64,000 bases of DNA from Pseudomonas baetica (lineage in GTDB: Bacteria; Pseudomonadota; Gammaproteobacteria; Pseudomonadales; Pseudomonadaceae): positions 4,894,001-4,958,000 of the forward strand of contig NZ_PHHE01000001.1 in NCBI RefSeq assembly GCF_002813455.1. The letters are read 5' to 3'. Positions 1 to 7,561 of the stretch are shown piece by piece. The position numbers and the translations under genes were made by a program. Below the pieces are notes generated by a model. It was not told the origin of the DNA. It did no database searches and saw nothing but the letters and a program-made list of their open reading frames with translations. Position 1 is the stretch's first letter. Every line of letters starts with the position of its first letter.

Positions 1-1225
1 TTGGCGTCTGCAGGGCCAGGCCGAAACCGTTGCCTTGTGCGGCAGCCTGGGCACTGTTGAGCAGCGCGCCATGGCGGGTTTCGTACACCGCTTCGCGAAT
101 CGGCCGCTGGCCTTTGACGAAATAGGTTTCGTTGCGCACGCCTACAGGCTGCCATTTGCCATTTACTTCGTAGGAAAGCGTGCTGCCCTGACGACGGATT
201 TTTTCCAGGAACAGGTCCTGGTTGTCGCCGAGCACGCTGGTCATGCTCCACGCCACTTTGCCGTTGAAACCACCCAGCACCATCGGCAAACCAGCGACGG
301 TCACGCCGGCGGCCTGATATTTCGGCGCACGGATCTGCACGAAGCTCCACAGCGACGGCGCGGCCAGCGGGCCATGGCTGTCGCTGGCCAGCAGGCTTTT
401 GCCGCTGCGGCTGCGTTGCGGGGCGATTGCCCAGTTATTCGAAGAGGTGGTGCCGAGCAGGTTCAATGCCGACAGTTGCTGGCTGGCATTGCTCAGTTCG
501 CTCAGCCCTGGGATTTGCCCATTGAGCTTGAGGCCTTGCAGCTTGTCGGCTTCGGCCAGCGGCAGGTTTTCATCCGGGGCGGACGGGGTCAGCCAGGCGA
601 GTTTGTCGCTGGTCACGGTTTGCGCGAGCACCAGTGACGAGATTTCTTCCGGCAAGTTGGCCGACTGGCTGAAGTTCAGCAGGGCGAAAATCAGCGCGGA
701 ATCTTCCGGTTTCCAGTATTCCGGCTTGTAACCGCTGGTGGCGAGGTCGCCCGGAAGTTTGTCGGCGTAGCGGAACAGGTAAGCGTTGACGCCCCGCGCA
801 TACACTTCGAAGAAACGCTTGAGGCGCGGCGACGAGGCCTTGTACAGCTCGGCGGCGCTTTTCTTCAGATTGACTGCGCGCATGTAGCGGTCGGCATCGA
901 GCATCGAGGCGCCGGACATTTCTGCCAGACGGCCCTGAGCCAGCAGGCGCAGGGTGACCATTTGGTTGATGCGGTCGCTGGCGTGGACATAACCGAGCGA
1001 GAACAGCGCGTCATGGAAGCTGTTGCTTTCGATCAACGGCATGCCCATGGCATTGCGGCGCACCGAAACGTTCTGCGCCAGCCCCTTGAGCGGTTGCACG
1101 CCGGAGGTGGGCGGGAGGGTGTCCTGAGCGTTCCAGGTCTGGCAACCGGAGAGGCTCAAAACACCGGTCACTGCTGCGGCAACGCCGAACCGGGGAAGAA
1201 AATGTGTAAGGGCTGGCGAGGCCAT
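1..1225 (-). CDS. quiP: Penicillin acylase family / AHL acylase (QuiP-like), C-terminal part outside the window
   Basis: Ntn-hydrolase that by family cleaves the amide bond of acyl-homoserine lactones or related N-acyl compounds in the periplasm. The first 408 residues are visible. The start at 1225 has an AGGAG ribosome site just upstream. The N-terminus has a hydrophobic segment ending in a lipobox-like LSGC, so the product may be a lipoprotein. Near residue 262 the motif SNNWAI follows GTTS; in this family autocleavage before Ser-Asn-x-Trp makes that Ser the N-terminal nucleophile of the beta subunit. The remainder of the beta subunit lies beyond position 1. The QuiP name rests on family resemblance and on the gene order that follows; another penicillin-acylase paralogue is possible, and the substrate cannot be read from the sequence. 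Confidence 0.8.
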   Translation of the reverse strand, partial: MASPALTHFLPRFGVAAAVTGVLSLSGCQTWNAQDTLPPTSGVQPLKGLAQNVSVRRNAMGMPLIESNSFHDALFSLGYVHASDRINQMVTLRLLAQGRLAEMSGASMLDADRYMRAVNLKKSAAELYKASSPRLKRFFEVYARGVNAYLFRYADKLPGDLATSGYKPEYWKPEDSALIFALLNFSQSANLPEEISSLVLAQTVTSDKLAWLTPSAPDENLPLAEADKLQGLKLNGQIPGLSELSNASQQLSALNLLGTTSSNNWAIAPQRSRSGKSLLASDSHGPLAAPSLWSFVQIRAPKYQAAGVTVAGLPMVLGGFNGKVAWSMTSVLGDNQDLFLEKIRRQGSTLSYEVNGKWQPVGVRNETYFVKGQRPIREAVYETRHGALLNSAQAAAQGNGFGLALQTP

Positions 1226-1417
1226 GGCAAAGCTCCTGCGGGGGTGTAGAGGCTGGGGGCGCAATAAAGCCGCTACGTTAGTGAGGCGCAGGTGGCCGCG
1301 CAAGCGGGGCGAGTGGTTATTTCTTGCCACTGATCGATGTTCGTTTCATGGCTTGCCTGGTTGCAGCGAGGGATGTTGAAGTGCGGGAAATCAAATGTCC
1401 CTTATGAGAAGACCACC

Positions 1418-1975
1418 ATGGAGCTGCAGGCCAACGCTGCACTGATCATCATCGACCAGCAAAAGGGCATCCTGCAGCCGCGCTTGGGGCGCCGGAACAA
1501 TCCGCAGGCCGAAGAACGAATCCTCGATCTGCTGGGGCTTTGGCGCCGCAGCGGGCGGCCGGTGATTCATGCGCAGCACTTGTCGCGTTCGCCGGATTCG
1601 GTGTTCTGGCCCGAGCAATCCGGGGTGGAGTTTCAGCAAAGATTTTTGCCGCAGGACGGTGAGTGGCTGATCCAGAAACACGTGCCGGATGCGTTTTGTG
1701 CCACCGGGCTGCAGGCGCGGTTGCGGGAAGCGGGGATCGGACAGTTGATCATCGTTGGCGTGGCTACCAACAACTCAGTGGAGTCGACAGCGCGCACGGC
1801 GGGCAATCTGGGGTTTGATGCCTGGGTGGCGGAGGATGCGTGCTTCACCTTCGACAAGGCCGATTATTTCGGCACGCCGCGTTCAGCCGAAGAGGTACAC
1901 GGGATGTCGCTGGGTAATTTGCACGGGGAGTATGCGACGGTGGTCAGTTCGGCGTGGATTCTGGCTGCAGCCTGA
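1418..1975 (+). CDS. Isochorismatase-fold (cysteine hydrolase family) protein with Ser at the nucleophile position
   Basis: A 185-residue single-domain protein of the isochorismatase/nicotinamidase-like superfamily. The start is placed at MELQAN because the family's conserved IIDQQ strand (Asp13) then lies at the usual distance from the N-terminus; the frame is open upstream to 1337. Asp13 and Lys87 (QKHVPDAF) match two members of the Asp-Lys-Cys triad. The third position, normally Cys in the GVxTNxCV motif, reads GVATNNSV, so Ser120 replaces the nucleophile. This suggests either isochorismatase-like chemistry that does not need the Cys, or an altered reaction. It stands alone, downstream of the divergent acylase gene, and no substrate can be assigned. 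Confidence 0.85.
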   Translation: MELQANAALIIIDQQKGILQPRLGRRNNPQAEERILDLLGLWRRSGRPVIHAQHLSRSPDSVFWPEQSGVEFQQRFLPQDGEWLIQKHVPDAFCATGLQARLREAGIGQLIIVGVATNNSVESTARTAGNLGFDAWVAEDACFTFDKADYFGTPRSAEEVHGMSLGNLHGEYATVVSSAWILAAA

Positions 1976-2002
1976 AAAGCTTTTACTGAATGTGCCGGCC
2001 CC

Positions 2003-2180
2003 ATCGCGAGCAGGCTCGCTCCCACATTGCTGAAACACCGGCCATTGTGGGAGCTGGCTTGCCAGCGATAGCGGTGGGTCAGGCGACAGCAATATTGAAG
2101 GTTCCGGCCCCATCGCTGGCAAGCCAGCTCCCACAGGAATCACGGTGCATTCAAATGTGGGAGCGAGCCTGCTCGCGAAG
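2003..2180. repeat. Cluster of four REP palindromes
   Basis: Four copies of the roughly 24-bp Pseudomonas REP (TGTGGGAG + palindrome) at 2003-2026 (reverse), 2046-2069 (forward), 2112-2135 (reverse) and 2156-2180 (forward). The outer two have the GCGAGC/GCTCGC stem and the inner two the GCTGGC/GCCAGC stem, so two nested inverted pairs of different stem type fill the gap between the isochorismatase-like gene and the SEC-C gene. Confidence 0.9.
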
Positions 2181-2217
2181 GCGATTGATCAGACGAAGAG
2201 GGTCTTCGCCTGAAGCA

Positions 2218-2424
2218 TCAAGCCCCGTGGCACTTCTTGAATTTCTTGCCGTTGCCGCATGGGCAAGGGTCGTTGCGGCCGACGTCTTTCAGGGCGTTGC
2301 GCACCGGTTCCTGGTGGGCGTGGCCGCAGTTCGGGCCGTGGACATGGCCGTGGTCATGATCGTGATGGTCATGATCATGATCGTGGTTGCAGTCAGGGCC
2401 ATGGACATGGGGTTGCTGAGTCAT
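2218..2424 (-). CDS. Small His-rich SEC-C motif protein
   Basis: A 68-residue protein. Residues 6-40 are dominated by His/Asp ([14 protein letters not shown]) with two GPxC(N/G)H elements. Residues 50-66 form a SEC-C motif ([15 protein letters not shown]), which in SecA and related proteins binds one zinc through Cys-Cys-Cys/His. The combination suggests metal binding or storage, probably Zn, Ni or Cu; this is inference. It overlaps the upstream lipoprotein gene by four bases (ATGA at 2421-2424), so the two are probably translationally coupled. Confidence 0.85.
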   Translation of the reverse strand: MTQQPHVHGPDCNHDHDHDHHDHDHGHVHGPNCGHAHQEPVRNALKDVGRNDPCPCGNGKKFKKCHGA

Positions 2425-2915
2425 CGGTGTTGCTCCGGAATTAAATCGGCGGGGATTATCACGCCATTGCGCTCAAGGTGCACGTAGTGAGCGATGAATA
2501 AACCGGTTTCCATCTCACCCTGCAAACGATAGGGAATCTGCTGATTCGGATTTTTCAGCATTTTCACCACGTCCTTCACCTTTGGCCACAGGTTGGTGCG
2601 GATCGGTACTTTGAAGTACGCGCTGCGTTTGGGGCCAACGGTAAACCAGTGTTCATGTTCCCCTTCGGCCAGCAGCATGTCGGCCAGATGAATGCGGTAT
2701 TCCAGGCCGCGTACGGTCAGATCGCTGTCGTTGGGGTTGTCGATGCGAAAGTGCAGGATGAATTTTTGCTCAAGCAACTTGGCGCGCACCACTTCGACTT
2801 TGACCAGGTGCACGGCGGGGTCGACGCTGTCGTCGCTGAACCAAGAGGCGCAGCCCCCCAGGCCCAGAACCAGCAGCAAAGTGACGAATTTGAATGTGCG
2901 CCAGTGACCGAGCAT
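2421..2915 (-). CDS. LEA type 2 / WHy-domain lipoprotein
   Basis: A 164-residue protein. The N-terminal hydrophobic stretch ends in the lipobox LGLGGC, predicting a lipoprotein. The remainder reads like the WHy (water stress and hypersensitive response) fold of LEA-14 proteins: the strand [20 protein letters not shown] carries the typical N-P-N turn, followed by a second beta-rich half ending with a variable C-terminus. The role in bacteria is not established; in plants the domain is linked to desiccation stress. The downstream SEC-C gene overlaps its stop. Confidence 0.8.
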   Translation of the reverse strand: MLGHWRTFKFVTLLLVLGLGGCASWFSDDSVDPAVHLVKVEVVRAKLLEQKFILHFRIDNPNDSDLTVRGLEYRIHLADMLLAEGEHEHWFTVGPKRSAYFKVPIRTNLWPKVKDVVKMLKNPNQQIPYRLQGEMETGLFIAHYVHLERNGVIIPADLIPEQHR

Positions 2916-2948
2916 GGACTTACTCCCTTTGGGGCCAGTCTAGACGCT

Positions 2949-3018
2949 AAAAGATCGCAGCCTTCGGCAGCCCCTACAGAGGGCCGCGCAATCCCTTGCA
3001 GGCTGCGATCTTTTGATC
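2949..3018. repeat. Inverted intergenic repeat of the AAGATCGCAGCC type
   Basis: Two arms, AAAAGATCGCAGCC at 2949 and its complement GGCTGCGATCTTTT ending near 3015, enclose about 40 bp containing partial CCTACAG. The same element occurs as tighter pairs at 24280 and 25991, and as an isolated fragment near 53829. It fills the space between the WHy lipoprotein gene and the ychJ-like gene and could act as a bidirectional terminator. Confidence 0.85.
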
Positions 3019-3495
3019 TCAAGCGCCGAAATACCCCGCACAGCACTTCTTGAACTTCTGCCCGCTGGCACACGGGCAACTGTCATTACGCCCCAGCTTC
3101 AGTTGCACGGTCGGGTCGATGAAGTACCAGCGCCCGGCGTTCTGCACAAACGAGGAGCGCTCGCGGTGGCTGTGTTCGCCCTGGCTGTCGTGCCAGCGTG
3201 CGGTGAAGGTGACGAAAGCGTGTTCCGGCTGGCCGCCGAAGACTTCCGAACTTTCGACCTCGAGGCCAAGCCAGGTGCTTTGCGCGCTCCAGGCACTGAT
3301 CGATTGGCGATCCAGCCCCTGTTGCTGGGCGGGCAGGGTGGTTGCCACCAGATAGTCGATCAGCCCCAGCACGTAGGCGCTGTAGCGCGAGCGCATCAAG
3401 GCTTCGGCGCATGGGGCCGGGAGGCCTTCGTGATAGTGACCGCAGCAGGCATCCAGCAGATTGCCGCTGCCGCAGGGGCAAATGGCTGTACTCAT
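3019..3495 (-). CDS. ychJ: YchJ family protein (UPF0225) with two SEC-C motifs
   Basis: A 158-residue protein of the YchJ/UPF0225 family, function unknown. An N-terminal SEC-C motif ([13 protein letters not shown], residues 6-18) and a C-terminal one ([15 protein letters not shown]) flank an NTF2-like middle with the family signatures LMRSRYSAY and [13 protein letters not shown]. Both Cys clusters are complete and probably bind zinc. The start is set at MSTAICP (3495), where the family normally begins; the frame is open upstream. It is tightly packed behind the DUF6231-like gene, whose stop lies within five bases, so they are probably cotranscribed. Confidence 0.9.
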   Translation of the reverse strand: MSTAICPCGSGNLLDACCGHYHEGLPAPCAEALMRSRYSAYVLGLIDYLVATTLPAQQQGLDRQSISAWSAQSTWLGLEVESSEVFGGQPEHAFVTFTARWHDSQGEHSHRERSSFVQNAGRWYFIDPTVQLKLGRNDSCPCASGQKFKKCCAGYFGA

Positions 3496-3499
3496 TGCA

Positions 3500-3997
3500 T
3501 TACCACCAGTATTTCCCGAAGTTTTCCGGATTGGCCCAGAACCGCGAGTTGAGCCAGTCGGGGACTTGTTTGTAGTCAAGCAGATCGTAGGTGAACAGGG
3601 TCAGCACCTGATCGTCGCGTTGGAAGCGTTCGCTGGCCTGCAGCGCCAGTGAATAGAAGTCGGTTTCCTGCCAGCCACTGGCCGCCAGATCCGCCAGCAC
3701 CGCGATGCGGCTGGCGTTGAGGTTGCGGATCCCGCCCAACAGGTTCAGGCCGTCGCGTTTGGGCAAATGTTCCAGGCAGTCGACCACCAGCGCCACATCG
3801 AAACGTTGCGCTGCCAGTTCTGCAGGCAGGGCGCCGGGCGCAGCGTGGGCCACGCAGGTGTGCGGATGCGCCTCTTTAAAAGCAGTCAGCGCCGGGAACT
3901 CACTGGCGCCGATCAGCAACAGGCGCGCCGGTGCATAGCGATCCAGCAAAGCGGCCAACGCCTGTTGCGGCGTACGGGAAGAAATGGCGACGTTCAT
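3500..3997 (-). CDS. Methyltransferase-like protein of unknown function (possibly DUF6231)
   Basis: A 165-residue protein. The pattern [12 protein letters not shown] near residue 30 and [18 protein letters not shown] near residues 65-85 resemble motif I and the post-motif strand of class I SAM methyltransferases, but the glycine loop is degenerate (GASEF rather than GxGxG) and the protein is shorter than active members. I associate it, from memory, with DUF6231 of pseudomonads. It precedes ychJ on the same strand. The upstream start is preceded by GAGCTTCG, a modest ribosome site. Confidence 0.7.
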   Translation of the reverse strand: MNVAISSRTPQQALAALLDRYAPARLLLIGASEFPALTAFKEAHPHTCVAHAAPGALPAELAAQRFDVALVVDCLEHLPKRDGLNLLGGIRNLNASRIAVLADLAASGWQETDFYSLALQASERFQRDDQVLTLFTYDLLDYKQVPDWLNSRFWANPENFGKYWW

Positions 3998-4196
3998 CGA
4001 AGCTCCTCAATCAGACCGCCAAGACTAGCCTGCCTGAGTGCGGCGGCAAAGCGCCGTGCTGTGCCGGTTTCCGGCAAATCTGCCAAAGGCCTGTGAACAC
4101 GGTCGCAAACAGCAGTGGCCTATTGCTGGCGGAGATTAAAACTCCGGTCTTTACTCCCTGAATCGGTTCTAAGCCGATCCCTCAGGAGAACACTAG

Positions 4197-4892
4197 ATGA
4201 GCATAGTTCGGACAGCATTACCCTTGGTTCTGCTAACCAGTGTGTTGACTGGTTGCGCAGGTTTGCAGAAAACCGACTGGCCGACCTGTGCGGCGGTCGG
4301 TGGTGTTGTCGGTGCCGGTCTCGGCGCCACCGAGAGCTCGGCGTGGGCGGGCGGTGGCGCTCTGATCGTCGGTGGCATGGCAGCAGCCTATTGCTGGGTG
4401 CACGGTGATGGCGATGAAGACGGCGATGGTGTGCCGGACAGTCGCGACAAGTGCCCGGGCACGCCTAAAGGCGTACAGGTCGATGCTGACGGTTGCCCGC
4501 CACCAGCGCCTGCACCTGTGGTTGAAGAAGCTGTAGTGGTCAAGGAAGAAACCATCGTTATTCGTGATGTTCACTTCCAGTTCGACAAAGCGACGCTGAC
4601 CGGCCCTGATAAACAAGTGCTCGACAAGGTCGCCACGCGCCTGAAACAGGAATCCTCGACTGCGCAACTGACCGTGACCGGTCACACCGACAGCGTGGGC
4701 AGTGATGCCTACAACAAGAAACTGTCGGACCGTCGTGCGCATTCGGTGGTGGAATACCTGATCCAGCAAGGTGTACCGCGCGCCAGCTTCGTTTCGGTAT
4801 CGGGTCTGGGTGAAAGCCAACCTGTGGCCGACAACAAATCCGCTGACGGTCGCGCGCAAAACCGTCGTACCGAAATCAAAATCGTCCGCTAG
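4197..4892 (+). CDS. OmpA-family lipoprotein with glycine-rich segment and TSP3-like repeat
   Basis: A 231-residue outer membrane lipoprotein. Signal peptide with lipobox VLTGC (Cys20), then a Gly/Ala-rich hydrophobic stretch (residues 33-67), an acidic calcium-type thrombospondin repeat (DGDEDGDGVPDSRDKCPGTP, about 70-90), and a C-terminal OmpA peptidoglycan-binding domain (FDKATL...GHTDSVG...SDRRA...GRAQNRR). It should anchor the outer membrane to peptidoglycan through the OmpA domain. AGGAG lies nine bases before the ATG. It is followed by a paralogue of the same layout at 4982. Confidence 0.92.
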   Translation: MSIVRTALPLVLLTSVLTGCAGLQKTDWPTCAAVGGVVGAGLGATESSAWAGGGALIVGGMAAAYCWVHGDGDEDGDGVPDSRDKCPGTPKGVQVDADGCPPPAPAPVVEEAVVVKEETIVIRDVHFQFDKATLTGPDKQVLDKVATRLKQESSTAQLTVTGHTDSVGSDAYNKKLSDRRAHSVVEYLIQQGVPRASFVSVSGLGESQPVADNKSADGRAQNRRTEIKIVR

Positions 4893-4898
4893 CACTCT

Positions 4899-4936
4899 CG
4901 CATCCGCGGCTTGTGCAGTCGCGGATGCGGGTCTTT
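4899..4936 (+). terminator. Stem-loop after the first OmpA gene
   Basis: A 10-bp perfect stem CGCATCCGCG / CGCGGATGCG with an 11-nt loop, followed by GGTCTTT. The T-run is weak, so it may only partly terminate between the two paralogous OmpA genes. Confidence 0.5.
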
Positions 4937-4981
4937 ACTCCTGTGTAACCGGTATGGGCCGGTGACACAGGAGCTTTCACA

Positions 4982-5704
4982 ATGACTGTTTTCTCAAGGT
5001 CCGTCTTGCCGGTGCTGCTGCTTGGCAGCTTGCTCACCGGTTGCGCCACCCACAGCGATGGCACTGCACCCCTCAATCAACGTACCTGGCCGATCTGCAG
5101 CCTTATTGGCGGGCTGGTCGGCGGCGGCCTCGGCGCTATTGAAAGCGCTGGCTGGGCCGGTGGCGGCGCTGCGCTGGGGATCCTTACCGGCGGACTGATC
5201 TGTTATGCCCAGGACGGCGATGAAGACGACGACGGCGTGTTCGACCGGCGCGACCGTTGCCCGGATACACCGGCCAATACCCCGGTCGATCACCGTGGTT
5301 GCCCGCTACCGCAATATCCTATTGTTGAGAAAACGGTCGAACCGGCCCCGCAAACCGAAGTCATCACGTTGAGCGACGCTGGCAACGTCCTGTTCGATTT
5401 CGACAAGTCCGACCTGACGCCGTCGGCGAGAGCCCAGCTCGATACGCTGATGGACAAGCTGAGTAATGCCGATGTGGTCAGCATCAAGGTGATCGGCCAT
5501 ACCGACAGTAAAGGGTCAGATGGCTACAACCAGGCGCTTTCCGAACGTCGCGCCAGCAGCGTGGCCGCGTATCTGCTGAGTCAGGGCCTGGCCCCGAACA
5601 AACTCACCAGTGAAGGACGTGGCGAAAGTGAACCAGTGGCGGATAACGCTACCGACGAGGGCCGCGCGCAAAACCGTCGCGTGGAGTTACACATCAATCG
5701 ATAG
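4982..5704 (+). CDS. OmpA-family lipoprotein, tandem paralogue
   Basis: A 240-residue protein with the same order of parts as the gene before it: lipobox LLTGC, Gly-rich hydrophobic segment (LIGGLVGGGLGAIESAGWAGGG), TSP3-like acidic repeat (DGDEDDDGVFDRRDRCPDTP), linker, and OmpA-like domain (FDFDKSDLTPSARAQLDTL, GHTDSKGSDGYNQ, GRAQNRRVEL). The ribosome site is ACAGGAG upstream of ATG. The two copies have diverged considerably while keeping every module, which indicates an old tandem duplication. Confidence 0.92.
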   Translation: MTVFSRSVLPVLLLGSLLTGCATHSDGTAPLNQRTWPICSLIGGLVGGGLGAIESAGWAGGGAALGILTGGLICYAQDGDEDDDGVFDRRDRCPDTPANTPVDHRGCPLPQYPIVEKTVEPAPQTEVITLSDAGNVLFDFDKSDLTPSARAQLDTLMDKLSNADVVSIKVIGHTDSKGSDGYNQALSERRASSVAAYLLSQGLAPNKLTSEGRGESEPVADNATDEGRAQNRRVELHINR

Positions 5705-5729
5705 GACGTGTCTGTAGTCCGCTAACTAG

Positions 5730-5790
5730 AGCTGCCGGGGCGATCATCGTCGTCCGGCAGCCATTTGGCGGCCCGGGAGGTTTTTTTCTT
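5730..5790 (+). terminator. Possible terminator after the second OmpA gene
   Basis: Stem GGCTGCCGGAC complement pair at 5731-5738 (GCTGCCGG) and 5754-5761 (CCGGCAGC), followed 18 bases later by a T-rich run (TTTTTTTCTTTTTT near 5779-5792). The spacing is longer than in a canonical intrinsic terminator. Confidence 0.35.
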
Positions 5791-5864
5791 TTTTGCCTCT
5801 GGCTTATCCCCCGCAGAAGCCGTTACTGTGCGCCCAAAGAATAATTCGCAACACGGGGGAGCGT

Positions 5865-6146
5865 ATGAAAGTGTTTTGGGGGCTGGGGCGGTTATTGACC
5901 CTGCTGTTCTGCTGCGTGGTACTGGTCAATCAGCTAGTGCCGTTCGTACATCCGCTGCATCTGCTGGTCAATCTGGCCGGCGGTCTGTTGCTGCTGATCC
6001 ATGTGTTCGAAGTGCTGCTGTGCAACCGCAGCCTCAAGGGGCGTACGCACCCTTGGCGTGATCGTGGCCGCATCCTGCTGTTCGGCGTATTCCACCTGCA
6101 AACCATCCCGGCCCCGGCCGCTCCGGAGGCTTCTTCCCATGCGTAA
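5865..6146 (+). CDS. DUF1145 family small membrane protein
   Basis: A 93-residue integral membrane protein with two predicted helices (LLTLLFCCVVLVNQLVP, residues 9-26, and LHLLVNLAGGLLLLIHVFEVLL, about 31-52) and a short basic/Pro-rich tail. It matches my memory of DUF1145, function unknown. The start at MKVFWG has GGGGGAG upstream; the longer reading from 5793 has no ribosome site. Its 3' end overlaps the next gene by eight bases. Confidence 0.8.
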   Translation: MKVFWGLGRLLTLLFCCVVLVNQLVPFVHPLHLLVNLAGGLLLLIHVFEVLLCNRSLKGRTHPWRDRGRILLFGVFHLQTIPAPAAPEASSHA

Positions 6147-6897
6147 ACTGTGTCTGCTCGCTGCTTTTATCAGCCCACTGGCCTGCGCCCAGGTAGTCAG
6201 CGTCGAAACCAATTCCCTGATGCGCCTGCCCAACACCGCCAGCACGTTGCAGCTCGAGCGACTGGAAGTAGCCGATTACGGCACCCTGTTGATTCCAGCC
6301 AACGTGACTGAGTTGAGTGTTGGCGAATTGCGCCTCGGTCATGAAGCGCGGATCGCCATTGTTCCGGGCGAACAGGCTTTGGACATGAAAGTCATTCGTG
6401 CCGATTTGAGCGAAGGCAGCCGGATCACCGCGCGTGGTGCGCCGGGCACTTACGAAAAAGCCGCCCGTGCCGGGCGCAATCTGAATCTGCAATTCAAGGC
6501 GTTGAACGCGCCGCAACTGCTGGTCGATGCCCGTGGCGGCACCGGTGCGCCGGGTTTTGTCGGTCTCGATGGTGGCAACGGTGAAGATCCGGGCTGTACT
6601 TATGGTTCGGCCGGACACGGTGCCGATGGCAGTGATGGTAGCGACGGCCAGCCGGGCGCTCCGGGTGCGCTGGTGCGCCTTGAGGTGCCGCGCGATTTTC
6701 CGGTCGAGCTGATCAAGGTCAACGTGGCCGGCGGTGCCGGTGGCCCGGCGGGTGTGGGGGGCAAGGCCGGCAAGGGCGGCAAGTCCAAAGGCTGCCTGGT
6801 GTATCGCGCCGATGGTGGCAAGAACGGCAAGGCCGGGGCGGATGGCCAGCCAGGGCCGGTTGGCGCGGCGGGCTCGGTTACCGTGCAACGTTTATAA
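6139..6897 (+). CDS. Secreted glycine-rich, collagen-like protein
   Basis: A 252-residue protein with a Sec signal peptide (cleavage near ACAQ, residue 17). Residues 20-130 look like a beta-rich domain; the C-terminal half is rich in Gly and short Gly-x-y runs (GGTGAPGFVGLDGGNGEDPG, GADGSDGSDGQPGAPGA, GGAGGPAGVGGKAGKGG, GKAGADGQPGPVGAAG), interrupted by one ordered segment (ALVRLEVPRDFPVELIKVNV). This resembles glycine-rich, right-handed or polyglycine-type folds rather than long true collagen. Two lone Cys could pair. It is probably coupled to the DUF1145 gene by overlap. No enzyme motif is visible; its role is unknown. Confidence 0.75.
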   Translation: MRKLCLLAAFISPLACAQVVSVETNSLMRLPNTASTLQLERLEVADYGTLLIPANVTELSVGELRLGHEARIAIVPGEQALDMKVIRADLSEGSRITARGAPGTYEKAARAGRNLNLQFKALNAPQLLVDARGGTGAPGFVGLDGGNGEDPGCTYGSAGHGADGSDGSDGQPGAPGALVRLEVPRDFPVELIKVNVAGGAGGPAGVGGKAGKGGKSKGCLVYRADGGKNGKAGADGQPGPVGAAGSVTVQRL

Positions 6898-6908
6898 AAT
6901 CACTGATT

Positions 6909-7006
6909 GTTCCCACGCTCTGCGTGGGAACACAGCCCGTGACGCTCCGCGTCACTGGACGCAGAGCTTCCCTTGCGGCATTCCCACGCAGAGCGTGGGA
7001 ACGATC
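6909..7006. repeat. Compound inverted repeat built of three hairpins
   Basis: Two self-complementary arms, GTTCCCACGCTCTGCGTGG at 6909 and its mirror ending GCGTGGGAAC at 7002, flank a third hairpin (GTGACGCTCCGCGTCAC, 6939-6955). Each arm can fold alone or pair with the other. The right edge touches the stop codon of the CopD-like gene. Confidence 0.85.
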
Positions 7007-7463
7007 ACGGCCGCGCCGCCGCAATCGCCACCAGCACCAACCCGACAATCAGATTAATCCCCACCACCCGCCGAATCCGCCCCAGCACCGCGGCACCCGC
7101 CGGCCAGTCTTTCGCGGCGACCGCCGTACGCAGCTCAGGCAGCATCAACCCCTGAATGCGGATAAACAGCGCCGTCATCACCACATACAACCCGATCATC
7201 ACCTGCACGTACTTAGGCGCCGTCTCAAAGCCGACCTGCTGCAAATGCAACATGCCCACGCCGCTGATCGGCAACAGGATCACCGCGACCCACACCCAGC
7301 GGAAAAAACCTTGAAACACTTCCACCCACAAGGTCAGTCGCGCGGGCCCGTCCAGAGCCTTCACAGCCGCGGGGCGCAAGACCATCCAGGCGAAAAACAT
7401 GCCGCCGACCCAGACCAGAGCGGACAAGACATGCAGTGGATAAACGAGGCTAAAAGGTGTCAT
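7005..7463 (-). CDS. CopD-family integral membrane protein
   Basis: A 152-residue protein with four predicted membrane helices. The first helix (SLVYPLHVLSALVWVGGMFFAWMVL) has the His-x9-Gly-Gly-x-Phe pattern typical of CopD/DUF2269-like proteins; other segments are WVWVAVILLPISGVGML, YVQVMIGLYVVMTALFI and VVGINLIVGLVLVAIA. CopD-related proteins have been linked to copper uptake or haem binding, but the short members are of unknown function. It is divergent from the dinG-like gene. Confidence 0.85.
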   Translation of the reverse strand: MTPFSLVYPLHVLSALVWVGGMFFAWMVLRPAAVKALDGPARLTLWVEVFQGFFRWVWVAVILLPISGVGMLHLQQVGFETAPKYVQVMIGLYVVMTALFIRIQGLMLPELRTAVAAKDWPAGAAVLGRIRRVVGINLIVGLVLVAIAAARP

Positions 7464-7561
7464 TGGGGCACTCCGTTCTGCGCGGGATTAATTAGCGGGG
7501 TATGATAGCCGCCATCCGAAACTACTGAAAATTTATCCAGCGTTTTTACGCCCGACACTCA

